A DNA stretch of 64,000 nucleotides from JAKLQR01 sp963753165 (GCA_963753165.1 CAVWBP010000014.1:1-64000); one strand, 5' to 3'; shown: positions 48,541 to 57,231, numbered from the stretch's first letter. Program-made: numbers and translations. The notes: generated by a model not told the origin, from the letters alone.

Positions 48541-49629
48541 ATGAAAATATTTCTTTTCACCATAATTTCAATCTTGTTCCTCGGTGCATGCCAGTACCCC
48601 GCCGGGGAACAGAATCTGGAGACTACGACGATGAAAGACAATGCAGAACTCCGTATCGCCACATTTGCCGGCGGTTGCTTCTGGTGTGTGGAATCTGATT
48701 TTGAAAAACTGCCCGGTGTCGTAAAGGTGATATCGGGGTATACCGGAGGCCGCAAGGAAAATCCGACCTATGGAGAAGTATCATCCGGCGAAACAGGTCA
48801 TTTAGAAGCTGTTCAGGTATTTTATGACCCGTCTCAGATCACTTATGAAGAACTCCTCGACTACTTCTGGCGTCATATTGACCCCACGGACCCCGGCGGC
48901 CAGTTTGTAGACAGAGGGCGGCAATATCGCAGTGCGGTTTTTTACCACGACGAAGAACAGAGACGGCTTGCGGAACAATCAAGGGACACCCTTACAAAAT
49001 CAGGCCGGTTTACAAAACCTGTTGTTACCGAAATTATCCCGTTTACTCAGTTTTATGAAGCTGAGGATTACCACCAGGACTACTATAAAACCCACTCGCT
49101 GAAATACAACTTTTACCGGACAGGATCAGGTCGTGACCTGTTCCTGAAAAAAACATGGGGCAAGGAAATGAAAAAAACAGACACACTGAAACAGAAATAT
49201 CAGAAACCGGATGATGCAACGCTGAGAAAAAACCTTACTCCCCTGCAATATGACGTAACACAAAAAGAGGGGACGGAACCTCCGTTTCAAAATGAATACT
49301 GGGACAACAAGAAAGAAGGAATCTATGCGGACATAGTATCGGGAGAACCCCTTTTCAGTTCTCTCGACAAGTATGACTCAGGTACCGGATGGCCGAGCTT
49401 CACGAAACCTCTGGAGCCTGCCAACATTGTTGAACGTACGGACAGGAAACTGTTCATAAAACGCACCGAGGTGAGAAGCAAAAAGGGCGACTCCCACCTC
49501 GGTCATGTATTCCCTGACGGGCCGAAGCCGACCGGACTGAGGTATTGCATGAATTCCGCTGCGCTCCGGTTTATCCCGAAAGAGGATATGGAGAAAGAAG
49601 GGTATGGAGAATACCTGAAACTTTTTTAG
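48541..49629 (+). CDS. msrAB: methionine sulfoxide reductase MsrA-MsrB fusion, lipoprotein signal
   Basis: 362 residues. Signal and lipobox (ISILFLGAC) indicate an exported, lipid-anchored enzyme. The MsrA domain (about 35-190) has the catalytic GGCFWC, then GYTGGRKENPTYGEVSSGETGHLEAV. The MsrB domain (about 225-355) has YWDNKKEGIYADIVSGEPLF, GTGWPSFTKP, SHLGHVFPDGP and the catalytic RYCMNSAALRF. It repairs both S- and R-methionine sulfoxide in envelope proteins. ATG 48541 lies directly at the edge of the upstream repeat element. Confidence 0.93.
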   Translation: MKIFLFTIISILFLGACQYPAGEQNLETTTMKDNAELRIATFAGGCFWCVESDFEKLPGVVKVISGYTGGRKENPTYGEVSSGETGHLEAVQVFYDPSQITYEELLDYFWRHIDPTDPGGQFVDRGRQYRSAVFYHDEEQRRLAEQSRDTLTKSGRFTKPVVTEIIPFTQFYEAEDYHQDYYKTHSLKYNFYRTGSGRDLFLKKTWGKEMKKTDTLKQKYQKPDDATLRKNLTPLQYDVTQKEGTEPPFQNEYWDNKKEGIYADIVSGEPLFSSLDKYDSGTGWPSFTKPLEPANIVERTDRKLFIKRTEVRSKKGDSHLGHVFPDGPKPTGLRYCMNSAALRFIPKEDMEKEGYGEYLKLF

Positions 49630-49687
49630 CATTTCCTGTGCTAAAATGTCTTCTGGCCGTGAAAATATTCGTGGGTAAAAGGAGAAC

Positions 49688-50095
49688 ATAATCGAAATTA
49701 CCATTACCTTCCCGGGTGGAAAAAAGGTGAACGCCGAGTTCAACGGTTTCGTTGTGAAGACAGACCAGCCTGTCAAATATGGCGGCGAGAATTCAGCGCC
49801 TTCACCATACGATTATTTCCTCGCGTCTCTCGGCACCTGTGCAGGGATTTATATCCTGGGCTTCTGTCAGGAACGCAAGATACCGACTGAACGGGTGTCT
49901 CTCACGCAGCGGCTTGAATACGGGAAGACGCCCGAAGGCAAGACATTTATCGATAAAATCGTCATCGAAATTCTTGTGCCGCAGGAGTTCCCGGAGAAAT
50001 ATCACAACGCGCTCGTAAAAGTCGCAGACCAATGCGCGGTAAAAAAGACGATCTTGAACCCCCCGAAGTTCGAGATCAGAACCATAGTAAAATAA
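49688..50095 (+). CDS. OsmC-family protein, non-AUG start likely
   Basis: About 135 residues of the OsmC/YhfA group: ITITFPGGKKVNAEFNGFVVKTDQPVKYGGENSAPSPYDYFLASLGTCAGIYILGFCQERKI, then KVADQCAVKKTI. The two Cys (GTC, DQC) are the family's peroxidatic pair. No ATG, GTG or TTG lies at the natural start. The frame is closed upstream by TAA and the conserved strand begins at ATA 49688/ATC 49691, just after AAAGGAGAA. The first standard start is GTG 49727, which would delete the first strand. Either a rare ATA/ATC start or a base error. Confidence 0.8.
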   Translation: MIEITITFPGGKKVNAEFNGFVVKTDQPVKYGGENSAPSPYDYFLASLGTCAGIYILGFCQERKIPTERVSLTQRLEYGKTPEGKTFIDKIVIEILVPQEFPEKYHNALVKVADQCAVKKTILNPPKFEIRTIVK

Positions 50096-50108
50096 AAGAG
50101 GGGCCTCT

Positions 50109-50420
50109 TTAAATGATTTTTCTGCGGATATTCGCAGCCTCTTCTTCGGTAAATTTTCCCATTGTATAGAGCCGTATCTTATGGCTCCTTGGGAACTCTC
50201 TTCTGAGAATAACGCTCAGTTCCTTTTTTAGTTTTTCGGCCTTTACCGTGGATCTGTTCGAGACATATCCCTGTTCAATAATCGCGAACTCTTCTTCGCT
50301 CTGTTTTATGATGAGCACAGAGCGGTTCCGTTTGTATGTCCTCATGTCCAGATAATGTCCTTCGGGCAGCTTTCTCGCACGCTCAAGCACAGAATCTAAA
50401 ATCGTCGTCTTATCGATCAT
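50109..50420 (-). CDS. hypothetical protein
   Basis: 103 residues, strongly charged, with VLERARKLPEGHYLDMRTYKRNRSVLIIKQSEEEFAIIEQGY, then KKELSVILRREFPRSHKIRLYTMGKF. An alpha/beta pattern without membrane segments. It converges with osmC, 13 bp apart. The family is not recognised; the regular codon structure and clean start suggest a real gene. Confidence 0.55.
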   Translation of the reverse strand: MIDKTTILDSVLERARKLPEGHYLDMRTYKRNRSVLIIKQSEEEFAIIEQGYVSNRSTVKAEKLKKELSVILRREFPRSHKIRLYTMGKFTEEEAANIRRKII

Positions 50421-50459
50421 CAGCTCTGTCTGTAGGGAGGCCTGCTATTCACCGTGATA

Positions 50460-51015
50460 CTGAATCCTCTTCCCCTCTTTTCCGTACCGTCTTTATCCTG
50501 CGACATGAACGCATATTTTTTATCAAATACCCCGGATGAAGTCGGACGGGTGAAGGTTATCTTTCTCCTGGCAGTATCTGAAGAGGTGGTCATTGATGAA
50601 CTCCCCGCCACTGTCTGAATCTATCCCAGAAGGGGAAACGGTATTCTCTGCCGAATGTCCTTCAGGGCGTCGAACACCCATATCTGTGCCTTGTTCTTGA
50701 CCGCCTCTGTTTCAGTCCACGTAGTGCAGATATCGGTCACATCCAAGGTCTGAGCAAAATCCCCGGGCTGTCTCCTCCGTCATGGCCAACAAGATCGATC
50801 TCGACAAAGCCAGGCTTGTGTTCGTTCCAGTCTGAAAAGGTGCGTATAGGAATCTGATGCTTCAACAGAGTCCCGGGTTTTGTATTTCCTCTGCCTTTGA
50901 TTTGATGCTTTTTCCGCTCTTTGGCAAGCAGCCTGTCTATCGAAGCAGCGCTGATTCTGTTAAGCTTGTGCCGAATATCATCAGAAATCCTGATTTCACG
51001 GAATCGCTCAAGCGG
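50460..51015 (-). pseudogene. degenerate DDE integrase/transposase fragment
   Basis: Read with two or more frame changes on the minus strand, the region gives ISAASIDRLLAKERKKH, FSDWNEHKPGFVEIDLVGHDGG, LDVTDICTTWTETEAVKNKAQ, FPLLGIDSDSGGEFIN and ITFTRPTSSG. EIDLV and DSDSGGEF are the first two Asp blocks of an integrase-core (rve) transposase of the type with the ITFTR motif. No terminal inverted repeats or intact frame remain. It abuts the 5' end of the TPR gene. Confidence 0.65.
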
Positions 51016-51023
51016 CCTATTAT

Positions 51024-51842
51024 TTGATAAGTTCGTCAGTAAAAGATATAGTATACCGTAAGGAGAATGAGAACGACTCCGTGGGAAAAATATCTCTGAA
51101 GATAAAGTCAGGCCCCGGGAAGGAATTCAGCCAGAAAATTACCCTTGGCGAAGATGAATATATCATAGCATCTGAAGACCTCGGTTCTGCGAAACATATA
51201 CTCACAACCCGCGTGTATTATAAAGGCCAGATTATCTCAACCTATGAGTATGATTATGCAGATGCGCTCAATCAGGCCGATCTCGAAAACCAGCTTGCAG
51301 AGATGACCAGGAAACACCACCAGGAAGCGATTAAATCACTGAAACGCGAGAAGATATCCCAGGACAAAACCTACGAAGAATACATCAGTGCCGTAGAAAC
51401 CATCATGCAGAACAGGAAACCGAAGGAGTCTTTTGCCTTGTTGACGAAAGCCCTTGAACAGTATCCGAACAACCCTTTCATTTTCTCCTATCAGGGGTAT
51501 CTTGACACTATGGTGAACCGCAATTTCTCAAAAGGCATTAAGACATGCAGGGAGGCATTCACGATCCTGAGAGAACAGGTCCCCTTCGGTGAAGAATTTT
51601 TTCATCCTGTCCTCTACCTGAATCTCGGGAAAGCGTATCTCGCAGCAGGCAAAAAGAAGGAAGCATATACCTCTTTTCAGAAGGGGCTCGAAATCGATCC
51701 GGATCACAGGGAGCTCCTCAGGGAGACGAGGAAACTCGGCGAAAGGAAAAGGCCTCCTGTTCCACTGCTGGAGCGCTCGAATTTGTTTAATAAACTGCTG
51801 GGTAAGTTCTTCCACATATTCAAGGGTAAAAGCATCAAATAG
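51024..51842 (+). CDS. TPR-repeat protein, possibly 5'-truncated
   Basis: 272 residues from a TTG at 51024. The N-terminal part (15-75) is a beta-rich segment, SLKIKSGPGKEFSQKITLGEDEYIIASEDLG. TPR-like helices follow (120-250), with AVETIMQNRKPKESFALLTKALEQYPNNPFIF and LYLNLGKAYLAAGKKKEAYTSFQKGLEIDP, and a basic C-terminus. No ribosome site precedes the TTG, and the frame begins within 10 bp of the transposase fragment, so the original start may have been removed. Scaffold role inferred from TPRs only. Confidence 0.65.
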   Translation: MISSSVKDIVYRKENENDSVGKISLKIKSGPGKEFSQKITLGEDEYIIASEDLGSAKHILTTRVYYKGQIISTYEYDYADALNQADLENQLAEMTRKHHQEAIKSLKREKISQDKTYEEYISAVETIMQNRKPKESFALLTKALEQYPNNPFIFSYQGYLDTMVNRNFSKGIKTCREAFTILREQVPFGEEFFHPVLYLNLGKAYLAAGKKKEAYTSFQKGLEIDPDHRELLRETRKLGERKRPPVPLLERSNLFNKLLGKFFHIFKGKSIK

Positions 51843-51856
51843 CAGGACTGCTCTAA

Positions 51857-52075
51857 TCAGGAGTGTTTGTGGACGTCGGGGTTCTCACCCTCCTGTCTGA
51901 CATAGATTCTTGCTCCTTCCGACAATGCTCCGTCGAGTCCCAGCTCGTTCCCCCATTCGTCATATACCCGCCACGCCGAACCGGGCATATTCATCACCCC
52001 GGCGCCTGTGAGGGCATGCCTGACCGTCATTCCCGGTGCAAGGGCAACCGGCGTATCATTTACAAAAACATTCAC
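51857..52075 (-). CDS. small beta-grasp-like protein
   Basis: 72 residues, GTG start at 52075 with GAGGTG upstream, overlapping the 5'-nucleotidase stop. The sequence NVFVNDTPVALAPGMTVRHALTGAG ... WRVYDEWGNELGLDGALSEGARIYVRQ fits a ubiquitin-like (ThiS/MoaD-like) fold with a strand-turn-strand opening. It lacks the C-terminal Gly-Gly of sulfur carriers (ends GENPDVHKHS). Function unknown; coupling to the nucleotidase suggests a shared role. Confidence 0.55.
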   Translation of the reverse strand: MNVFVNDTPVALAPGMTVRHALTGAGVMNMPGSAWRVYDEWGNELGLDGALSEGARIYVRQEGENPDVHKHS

Positions 52076-52076
52076 G

Positions 52077-53615
52077 TCAGGGCACCTCGACAATCCTCTT
52101 CTCAACTGAAGGAGCGATCACCTTCTTCTCCCTGATATAGGCAATGACACTATCTCTGAGCCATCTGCTGTAATCACTATAGACGATCTTGTTGCTCTGT
52201 ATCATCCCTCCCGTGACTGAAAAATCGTCTGTTTCCTTCAGTGCATCTCCGAATGCCCTGTATCCGTCGCCTCCGGCAGCGAGAAAGTCATTCGTTGCGA
52301 CCGTGTACTCTCTGTCAGGTTCGATCGGTTGCCCTGCGATAAAAATATCCCTTGTTCTTGCCCCCTTGGGTAAAGAGGGATTGTAGGTAAAGGTCAGGCC
52401 CGAAACCTGAGGGAATCTCCCAGCCCCCTCCTCCACTGCAGATACCCCGTGTTCCAAGGTATCCCTGATGCGCGTGCCGGAAATTCTGAACGCAATAAGA
52501 TAATTGTCAAAGGGCAGTACCGTGTATATATTCCTCACAAAGATGTCACCCTGCTTAATACTTGTCCGTATTCCACCGCCGTTAATAATCGCAATGTCTG
52601 ATCCTGCTGTCAGCCGTATTACATCGGCAATAAAATCCCCTAAATTCGTCTCTCTCTTCCTCACATTTTCTCCGTCCAGATCAGTCTCTGCCTTTCCGAT
52701 CGTCTCCAGGAGCACATGATCGATTTTTTGCCGGTATGCTTTCACTGTCGTTTCGATACGTCTTTCTTCTGTATCCGGCACAGGTCTGATCTCCTCAAGA
52801 CGCCCTTCGCACCTTATGATTTTCCCGCCGTCGACTGTCACATCGAGTATTCCGAGGGCCTTTGCGTGTTCCCATGCCTGGAGGATTCGCGTGTCCTGAA
52901 CCATGACCGGCTGGCTGAGTTTTGTATGGGAATGTCCGCCGACGATGATATCGATTCCAGGCACCTTTTCGGCCAGTATCCTGTCCGCAGGATAACCGAT
53001 ATGGGACAGGACCACAATGAGATCTGCCTTTTCCCTCAACTCTGCAATATAGGCCGGCAGCGCGTCAGCCGGAGGAATAAAGAGCAAACCCTCAACATTC
53101 TTCGGATGGGTTGAAACCGGTGTTTCGTCGGTCACAACCCCGATAACTGCAACGGTTATCCCGCCAAGCTGCGTTATCATGTAAGGCTTCACCCCGTCGA
53201 CCCCCTGAACATTCGCGCCGAGGACCGGAAAATGCGCCGCGCGAATCCTCTTCTTCAGCACATCCTGTCCGAAATCAAACTCATGGTTCCCCAGGACCAT
53301 ACCGTCAAACCTCATCGCGTTCATTATTTCAAGGACGGATTCACCCTGAAAAAGGTTAGCCCAGTCGTTTCCCTGCATCATATCCCCGGCAGCGAGCAGG
53401 AGAGAGGGTTTCTCCTTTCGGAGCGTTTCGACCCTCCCCGCGAGATATGCTATCCCCCCGAGCAATTCATCTGAGCCAAAGGGCTTGTATGGTTCAGCGA
53501 ATCCGTGGAAGTCGTTCACATAAAGAATCCTGATTTCTGTCTGTACGGCTGAAACATCCGAATGCAGGCAAGTGAAGCAACAGAGAATAAGTATTATGAG
53601 CGCAAATCGTTTCAT
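52077..53615 (-). CDS. periplasmic 5'-nucleotidase/UshA-like phosphoesterase
   Basis: 512 residues. The signal peptide MKRFALIILILCCFTCLHSDVSA precedes a calcineurin-like metallophosphatase domain (25-290): ILYVNDFHGF, LAAGDMMQGNDWANL, VLGNHEFDFGQD and IDIIVGGHSHT. The C-terminal 5'-nucleotidase domain (320-500) has NLGDFIADVIR, IINGGGIR, LPFDNYLIAFRISG and VATNDFLAAGGDGY. It hydrolyses extracellular nucleotides or cyclic nucleotides; exact specificity is undetermined. ATG 53615 gives the signal peptide at the N-terminus; the longer frame overlaps the YkgJ-type gene. Confidence 0.9.
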   Translation of the reverse strand: MKRFALIILILCCFTCLHSDVSAVQTEIRILYVNDFHGFAEPYKPFGSDELLGGIAYLAGRVETLRKEKPSLLLAAGDMMQGNDWANLFQGESVLEIMNAMRFDGMVLGNHEFDFGQDVLKKRIRAAHFPVLGANVQGVDGVKPYMITQLGGITVAVIGVVTDETPVSTHPKNVEGLLFIPPADALPAYIAELREKADLIVVLSHIGYPADRILAEKVPGIDIIVGGHSHTKLSQPVMVQDTRILQAWEHAKALGILDVTVDGGKIIRCEGRLEEIRPVPDTEERRIETTVKAYRQKIDHVLLETIGKAETDLDGENVRKRETNLGDFIADVIRLTAGSDIAIINGGGIRTSIKQGDIFVRNIYTVLPFDNYLIAFRISGTRIRDTLEHGVSAVEEGAGRFPQVSGLTFTYNPSLPKGARTRDIFIAGQPIEPDREYTVATNDFLAAGGDGYRAFGDALKETDDFSVTGGMIQSNKIVYSDYSRWLRDSVIAYIREKKVIAPSVEKRIVEVP

Positions 53616-53634
53616 TGGAAAAACCAGTATCCTT

Positions 53635-54291
53635 TCAAAGTTCGCTATGCGTTCGAACCGTGAATCCACGGTCTTCGAGAATCTGTGCGAGCGGGCGGCC
53701 GAAGATGAAGGATTCATGCTCTTTTTTCATCCCCAGTTCATCGATTGCATAAGCGCGAAGCGCATTGTCTTTCTGCACCAGCGCAGCCAGTTCTTTGAAT
53801 ATTTCTGACTTGTCAGATCCGGTTGAGAGAGCCGACAGGAGGTTCTCAACTTCACTGAAGGGGCAGTCCGATTCATGCGTCTGAATTATCTCTCTGATCG
53901 GGTCGCCGGGATTTATGAGATCGAACCTGCAGAGAGTATTTTTCCCCATAACCCTGATGATCTGCGAAGGGTCCCAGCATTGCAGGAGGCTGCATTCGAG
54001 AAAACGATGATGATAGATACTGCAGGACAACTGTTCCTCATCAAAAAAGATACAGGTCCAGTCTGTGTCTCTTCCGATTATCTTCACCAGTTCGCGGGGG
54101 ACAGGTTCTGCTCTCTCTGAAACAGGGTTGTATGCTCTTTCGCCCTTCCTGATTGTCATAAGGTGCTGATGGCCCGCATGCCCTTCCAGGAGTATTTTGA
54201 GATCCTGTTTGTGCAGGACAGGCCCTCCCTTGCGGCAACAGGTACCGCACCGGATGCATTGAGTGATCGTAAGAGACGGAACTTTCGCCAT
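53635..54291 (-). CDS. YkgJ-family cysteine cluster protein
   Basis: 218 residues. The N-terminal CIRCGTCCRKGGPVL (C-x2-C-x2-CC) and later CIFFDEEQLSCSIYHHRFLEC ... LLQCW form the CxxCxxCC-type cluster of the YkgJ/UPF0153 family, proposed to bind zinc or Fe-S. Then LCRFDLINPGDPIREIIQTHESDCPF. The C-terminal half is helical. Enzymatic activity unknown. It ends 19 bp before the nucleotidase start, so the two probably form one transcript. Confidence 0.8.
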   Translation of the reverse strand: MAKVPSLTITQCIRCGTCCRKGGPVLHKQDLKILLEGHAGHQHLMTIRKGERAYNPVSERAEPVPRELVKIIGRDTDWTCIFFDEEQLSCSIYHHRFLECSLLQCWDPSQIIRVMGKNTLCRFDLINPGDPIREIIQTHESDCPFSEVENLLSALSTGSDKSEIFKELAALVQKDNALRAYAIDELGMKKEHESFIFGRPLAQILEDRGFTVRTHSEL

Positions 54292-54397
54292 GTGAGTATT
54301 ATTGAAAACGTTCAGATATTTTTATTCTGCCGGTCATCTCGTTCCTGCGGATGAATTCGCGTTCTCTCAACCGGAAAGAATTTCAGCAAAGAAGCAG

Positions 54398-54587
54398 CTA
54401 TTTCTTCTCAAGGACTATCTTATGGTTAAGGAGCGATATCTCCCGCACCGCTCCGTCAAACACTTTCTGCTCTCCAAACAGGCTCCTGAGATAAATCTTT
54501 CCCGCTTCGGGCCTCAGAATATCGACACTTTCCAGGTAGAGTGATTTCCTTGCCGTTCTCATAGACATAGGCGTTTGCTTCACACAT
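54398..54587 (-). CDS. CooT-family nickel-binding protein (frameshifted)
   Basis: About 63 residues after one correction. ATG 54587 (AAGGAG site) opens MCEANAYVYENGKE. Deleting one A from the run at 54545-54547 continues SLYLESVDILRPEAGKIYLRSLFGEQKVFDGAVREISLLNHKIVLEKK. MCEANAY, with Cys2 as nickel ligand, and the IYL-FGE-K core define the CooT family. These homodimers donate nickel for carbon monoxide dehydrogenase maturation in Rhodospirillum. No CODH genes are in view, so the local role is open. The stop of the next gene upstream lies 3 bp before the start. Confidence 0.8.
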
Positions 54588-54589
54588 GG

Positions 54590-55012
54590 TTACTTCTCCT
54601 TTCCTATCTCCTGCCTGACAGCCTCTATAATCTTTTCGATCATATGGGGGAGCGGCTCCTTTTCAACACCGATCACTTCGATACCCTCCTGGTTGAGCGC
54701 CAGGAGTATTTTCTTTGCATCCGATGACGCAACCGCTTCTGCCATCCCTGCGGTAAGTTCTCCTAACATCGCATTAGGGAGAACAATGCTGAGGGGGCCT
54801 ATGATCAGGTTCACCCTTGGAGCATTCCAGATAATTGCGTTTACCCCTGTCGCTCCCTTGTCTGCCCTCGATCTCATCATAGACGAGGTTGCAGCAGCAT
54901 TGGTTCCGAGGGCAAGGATTTCGACAGAGTCACCGAACTCCTCTCTCAGCCGTTTCACGATCAAGCTGCCAATGCCGCCGCCCTGCCCGTCAACTACCGC
55001 TATCTTTCTCAC
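54590..55012 (-). CDS. DUF3842-family protein
   Basis: 140 residues, GTG start at 55012 giving the family's usual opening VRKIAVVDGQGGGIGSLIVKRL, a nucleotide-binding-like Gly-rich loop. It continues with ILALGTNAAATSSMMRSRADKGATGVNAIIWNAP and IIGPLSIVLPNAMLGELTAGMAEAV. DUF3842 proteins are found in anaerobes next to CooT-like proteins (from memory), and this pair is adjacent and in the same direction. Function unknown. Confidence 0.8.
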   Translation of the reverse strand: MRKIAVVDGQGGGIGSLIVKRLREEFGDSVEILALGTNAAATSSMMRSRADKGATGVNAIIWNAPRVNLIIGPLSIVLPNAMLGELTAGMAEAVASSDAKKILLALNQEGIEVIGVEKEPLPHMIEKIIEAVRQEIGKEK

Positions 55013-55140
55013 TTCATAAGTATAAAAATATCCTCTTTCCCGTGTCAAACAGCAGATTTTATATACCGCACATTCTTTGGATGATTTTCCTATAGACTTT
55101 TCCGAATAATGATTATAATTATACTAAGGAGTTACACGGC

Positions 55141-56835
55141 ATGGAAACTGGGAAAATCAATTCAATTATGTCTACCGATGTGATCACGCTCGGGCCGGAA
55201 GAGTCTCTTATTTCAGCCGTCAAAATTATGAGCGACCACAATTTAAGCTGCGTTGTAGTGGTCGAACACAATAAGCCGACAGGGATTCTCACCGAGAGGG
55301 ACATCATTTATCTGATGGATACCCGGTTGGATTTTAATGCGGTAAGTCTGCAGCTCGTCATGCAGAGCCCGGTTATTGCTCTTTCAGAAGAAGCGGAAAT
55401 TCTGGAAGCGGCGAATCTTATGGTAATTAACGGGCTGAGACGTCTCGTTGTCGTAAATGATGCGCACCATGTAATCGGCATCGTTACCCAGACCGACATA
55501 ATCAAGAACCTGAGCATCGACTCCTTCGTCAGTTTCAAGAAAGTTGAGCAGATTATGAATCAGCGGGTCGTCTCTGTCATGCAAAAGGACTCTCTCTCAA
55601 AGGTCATTTCAATCATGTCGGACAAACGCATCAGCTGTGTCCCTGTTCTCGACGATAAGAAACCTGTCGGGATCGTTACCGAACGAGATATTACCAGGGC
55701 GATAGCCGGTAATATCGCTTCAAAATCCGCGCAGGAGATTATGAAATATCCGGCGCCTGTCACCGGAAAAAATACCGGTCTCTATGATGCGACGCGGCTG
55801 ATGGACGAACAGGGAATAAGCAGCCTCGTTGTGGTTGACGGCACAGGGAATGCCGTGGGTATTCTCACCAAAAGCGACGTAATAAAAAATCTCAGGGCAG
55901 ACTATATAGAAATCCTTAAAAATATGCTCAGAGACAAATCCCGCGCACTGATCGAATCGGAACTGAAATACAGAACCCTTGTCGAACAGTCGCTGGAAGG
56001 TATCCTGATCCTCCAGGATGGTCTGATTCAGTTTGTGAACCCAACCCTCCTGAAAATCCTGAACTATACGGAAGGAGAGATAATCGGGAAGGATATCATG
56101 CGTTTTCTCTGCCCGAACGAACGCGGGCTCCTTTCCGAAAACCTCACCATACTGGATACGGGGCAGAAAGTAGACACTCCCCTTGAAATCAGGATGCTCC
56201 ATAAAAATGAGGAATGTCTCTTTATGGAAGTCCTCCTTACCCAGATACATTATGAAGGCAAGCTGGCGGTCCTCATTACCCTGAGGGACATCACCGAGCG
56301 GAAAAAAACCGAAGCGGAATTGAAAAGACTCGTCATTACCGATGACCTGACCGGTATTTACAACCAGCGGTATTTCTATACCCATCTTAACAAGGAAGTT
56401 GAACGCGCAAAAAGGCATGAGAGGTCGCTCTCCCTTCTCCTCATCGATATTGACAAATTCAAGGACTTCAATGACAAGTATGGTCATTGGGAGGGCGATT
56501 ATGTGTTGAAGAGGCTCGGGGATATATTCCTGAAGAATGTCAGGGACATAGATATGCCGTTCAGATACGGTGGAGAAGAGTTTACCGTCATACTGCCTGA
56601 AACGAGTTTTGAAGAAGCGATTGTGGTTGCGGAAAGAATCAGAAAGGCTGTTGCACAGGCAGTTTATTATCCCTTTACGCTCGAGGGGCAGCCTGAAGTC
56701 GTGAGCAAGACCGTCAGCATCGGAGTCGCGGAATTTCACATGGATGATACCATGAAGAGTTTTTTGAAAAGGGCCGATAATGCCATGTATCAGGCAAAGA
56801 AGAGAGGGCGGAACATGGTTGTCCATCTGCTCTAA
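55141..56835 (+). CDS. four-CBS, PAS and GGDEF diguanylate cyclase
   Basis: 564 residues. Four CBS domains (about 1-265, two Bateman modules), each with [GK]I[LV]TERD-type motifs (GILTERDIIYL, GIVTQTDIIKN, GIVTERDITRAI, GILTKSDVIKN). A PAS domain (275-395, LEGILILQDGLIQFVNPTLL) and a GGDEF domain (400-564) follow. The active site GGEEF is near residue 477, preceded by an RDID inhibitory I-site. It should make c-di-GMP under product inhibition, with CBS pairs sensing adenine nucleotides (inference). ATG 55141 follows AAGGAGTT. Confidence 0.93.
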   Translation: METGKINSIMSTDVITLGPEESLISAVKIMSDHNLSCVVVVEHNKPTGILTERDIIYLMDTRLDFNAVSLQLVMQSPVIALSEEAEILEAANLMVINGLRRLVVVNDAHHVIGIVTQTDIIKNLSIDSFVSFKKVEQIMNQRVVSVMQKDSLSKVISIMSDKRISCVPVLDDKKPVGIVTERDITRAIAGNIASKSAQEIMKYPAPVTGKNTGLYDATRLMDEQGISSLVVVDGTGNAVGILTKSDVIKNLRADYIEILKNMLRDKSRALIESELKYRTLVEQSLEGILILQDGLIQFVNPTLLKILNYTEGEIIGKDIMRFLCPNERGLLSENLTILDTGQKVDTPLEIRMLHKNEECLFMEVLLTQIHYEGKLAVLITLRDITERKKTEAELKRLVITDDLTGIYNQRYFYTHLNKEVERAKRHERSLSLLLIDIDKFKDFNDKYGHWEGDYVLKRLGDIFLKNVRDIDMPFRYGGEEFTVILPETSFEEAIVVAERIRKAVAQAVYYPFTLEGQPEVVSKTVSIGVAEFHMDDTMKSFLKRADNAMYQAKKRGRNMVVHLL

Positions 56836-56856
56836 TAAAAACCAAGGAGGGAACGT

Positions 56857-57141
56857 ATGGCTTACTATGTCATTTTGAGCACACTCACTGATGAGGGAAG
56901 GAAGACGATCAAGGAAAAACCGGAAAGAATTCTCGAAGTGAACAAGGAACTCGAAAAAATGGGCGTCAAGGTAAAAGAACAATATGCAGTCCTTGGCCCC
57001 TATGACTTCGTCAACATTGTGGAAGCTAAGGATAACAATGCGATCATGAAGATGTCGGTCGAACTCGGTTCCCGCGGATCGGTGCAGCTTTTGACCCTTG
57101 TTGCATTACCGATAGAGGAGTTTATTAAGAAAATCAAGTAG
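56857..57141 (+). CDS. GYD-domain protein
   Basis: 94 residues of the GYD (ferredoxin-like alpha/beta) family: YYVILSTLTDEGRKTIKEKPERI, then VKVKEQYAVLGPYDFVNIVEA and VELGSRGSVQLLTLVALPIEEF. Here the family's G-x-[YF]-D motif is GPYD. ATG 56857 follows AAGGAGGG, 21 bp after the diguanylate cyclase stop, so the two are likely co-transcribed. Function unknown. Confidence 0.85.
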   Translation: MAYYVILSTLTDEGRKTIKEKPERILEVNKELEKMGVKVKEQYAVLGPYDFVNIVEAKDNNAIMKMSVELGSRGSVQLLTLVALPIEEFIKKIK

Positions 57142-57160
57142 CGGACGGCAAAATAACAAT

Positions 57161-57206
57161 CCCCAATCTCCCTCTTCATTCGAGAGGGAGATTGGGGAGA
57201 TTTTAT
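57161..57206 (+). terminator. Rho-independent terminator
   Basis: Perfect 15-bp stem CCCCAATCTCCCTCT / AGAGGGAGATTGGGG with a 7-nt loop, followed by AGATTTTATC. It closes the CBS-GGDEF/GYD transcript 20 bp after the GYD stop. Confidence 0.85.
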
Positions 57207-57231
57207 CAAAGACTCAGCACCCGAGGTCATT

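Noticed and set aside
55720..56982. 420-residue minus-strand open frame
   Set aside because: Antisense to the CBS-PAS-GGDEF gene, which has clear domains on the plus strand.
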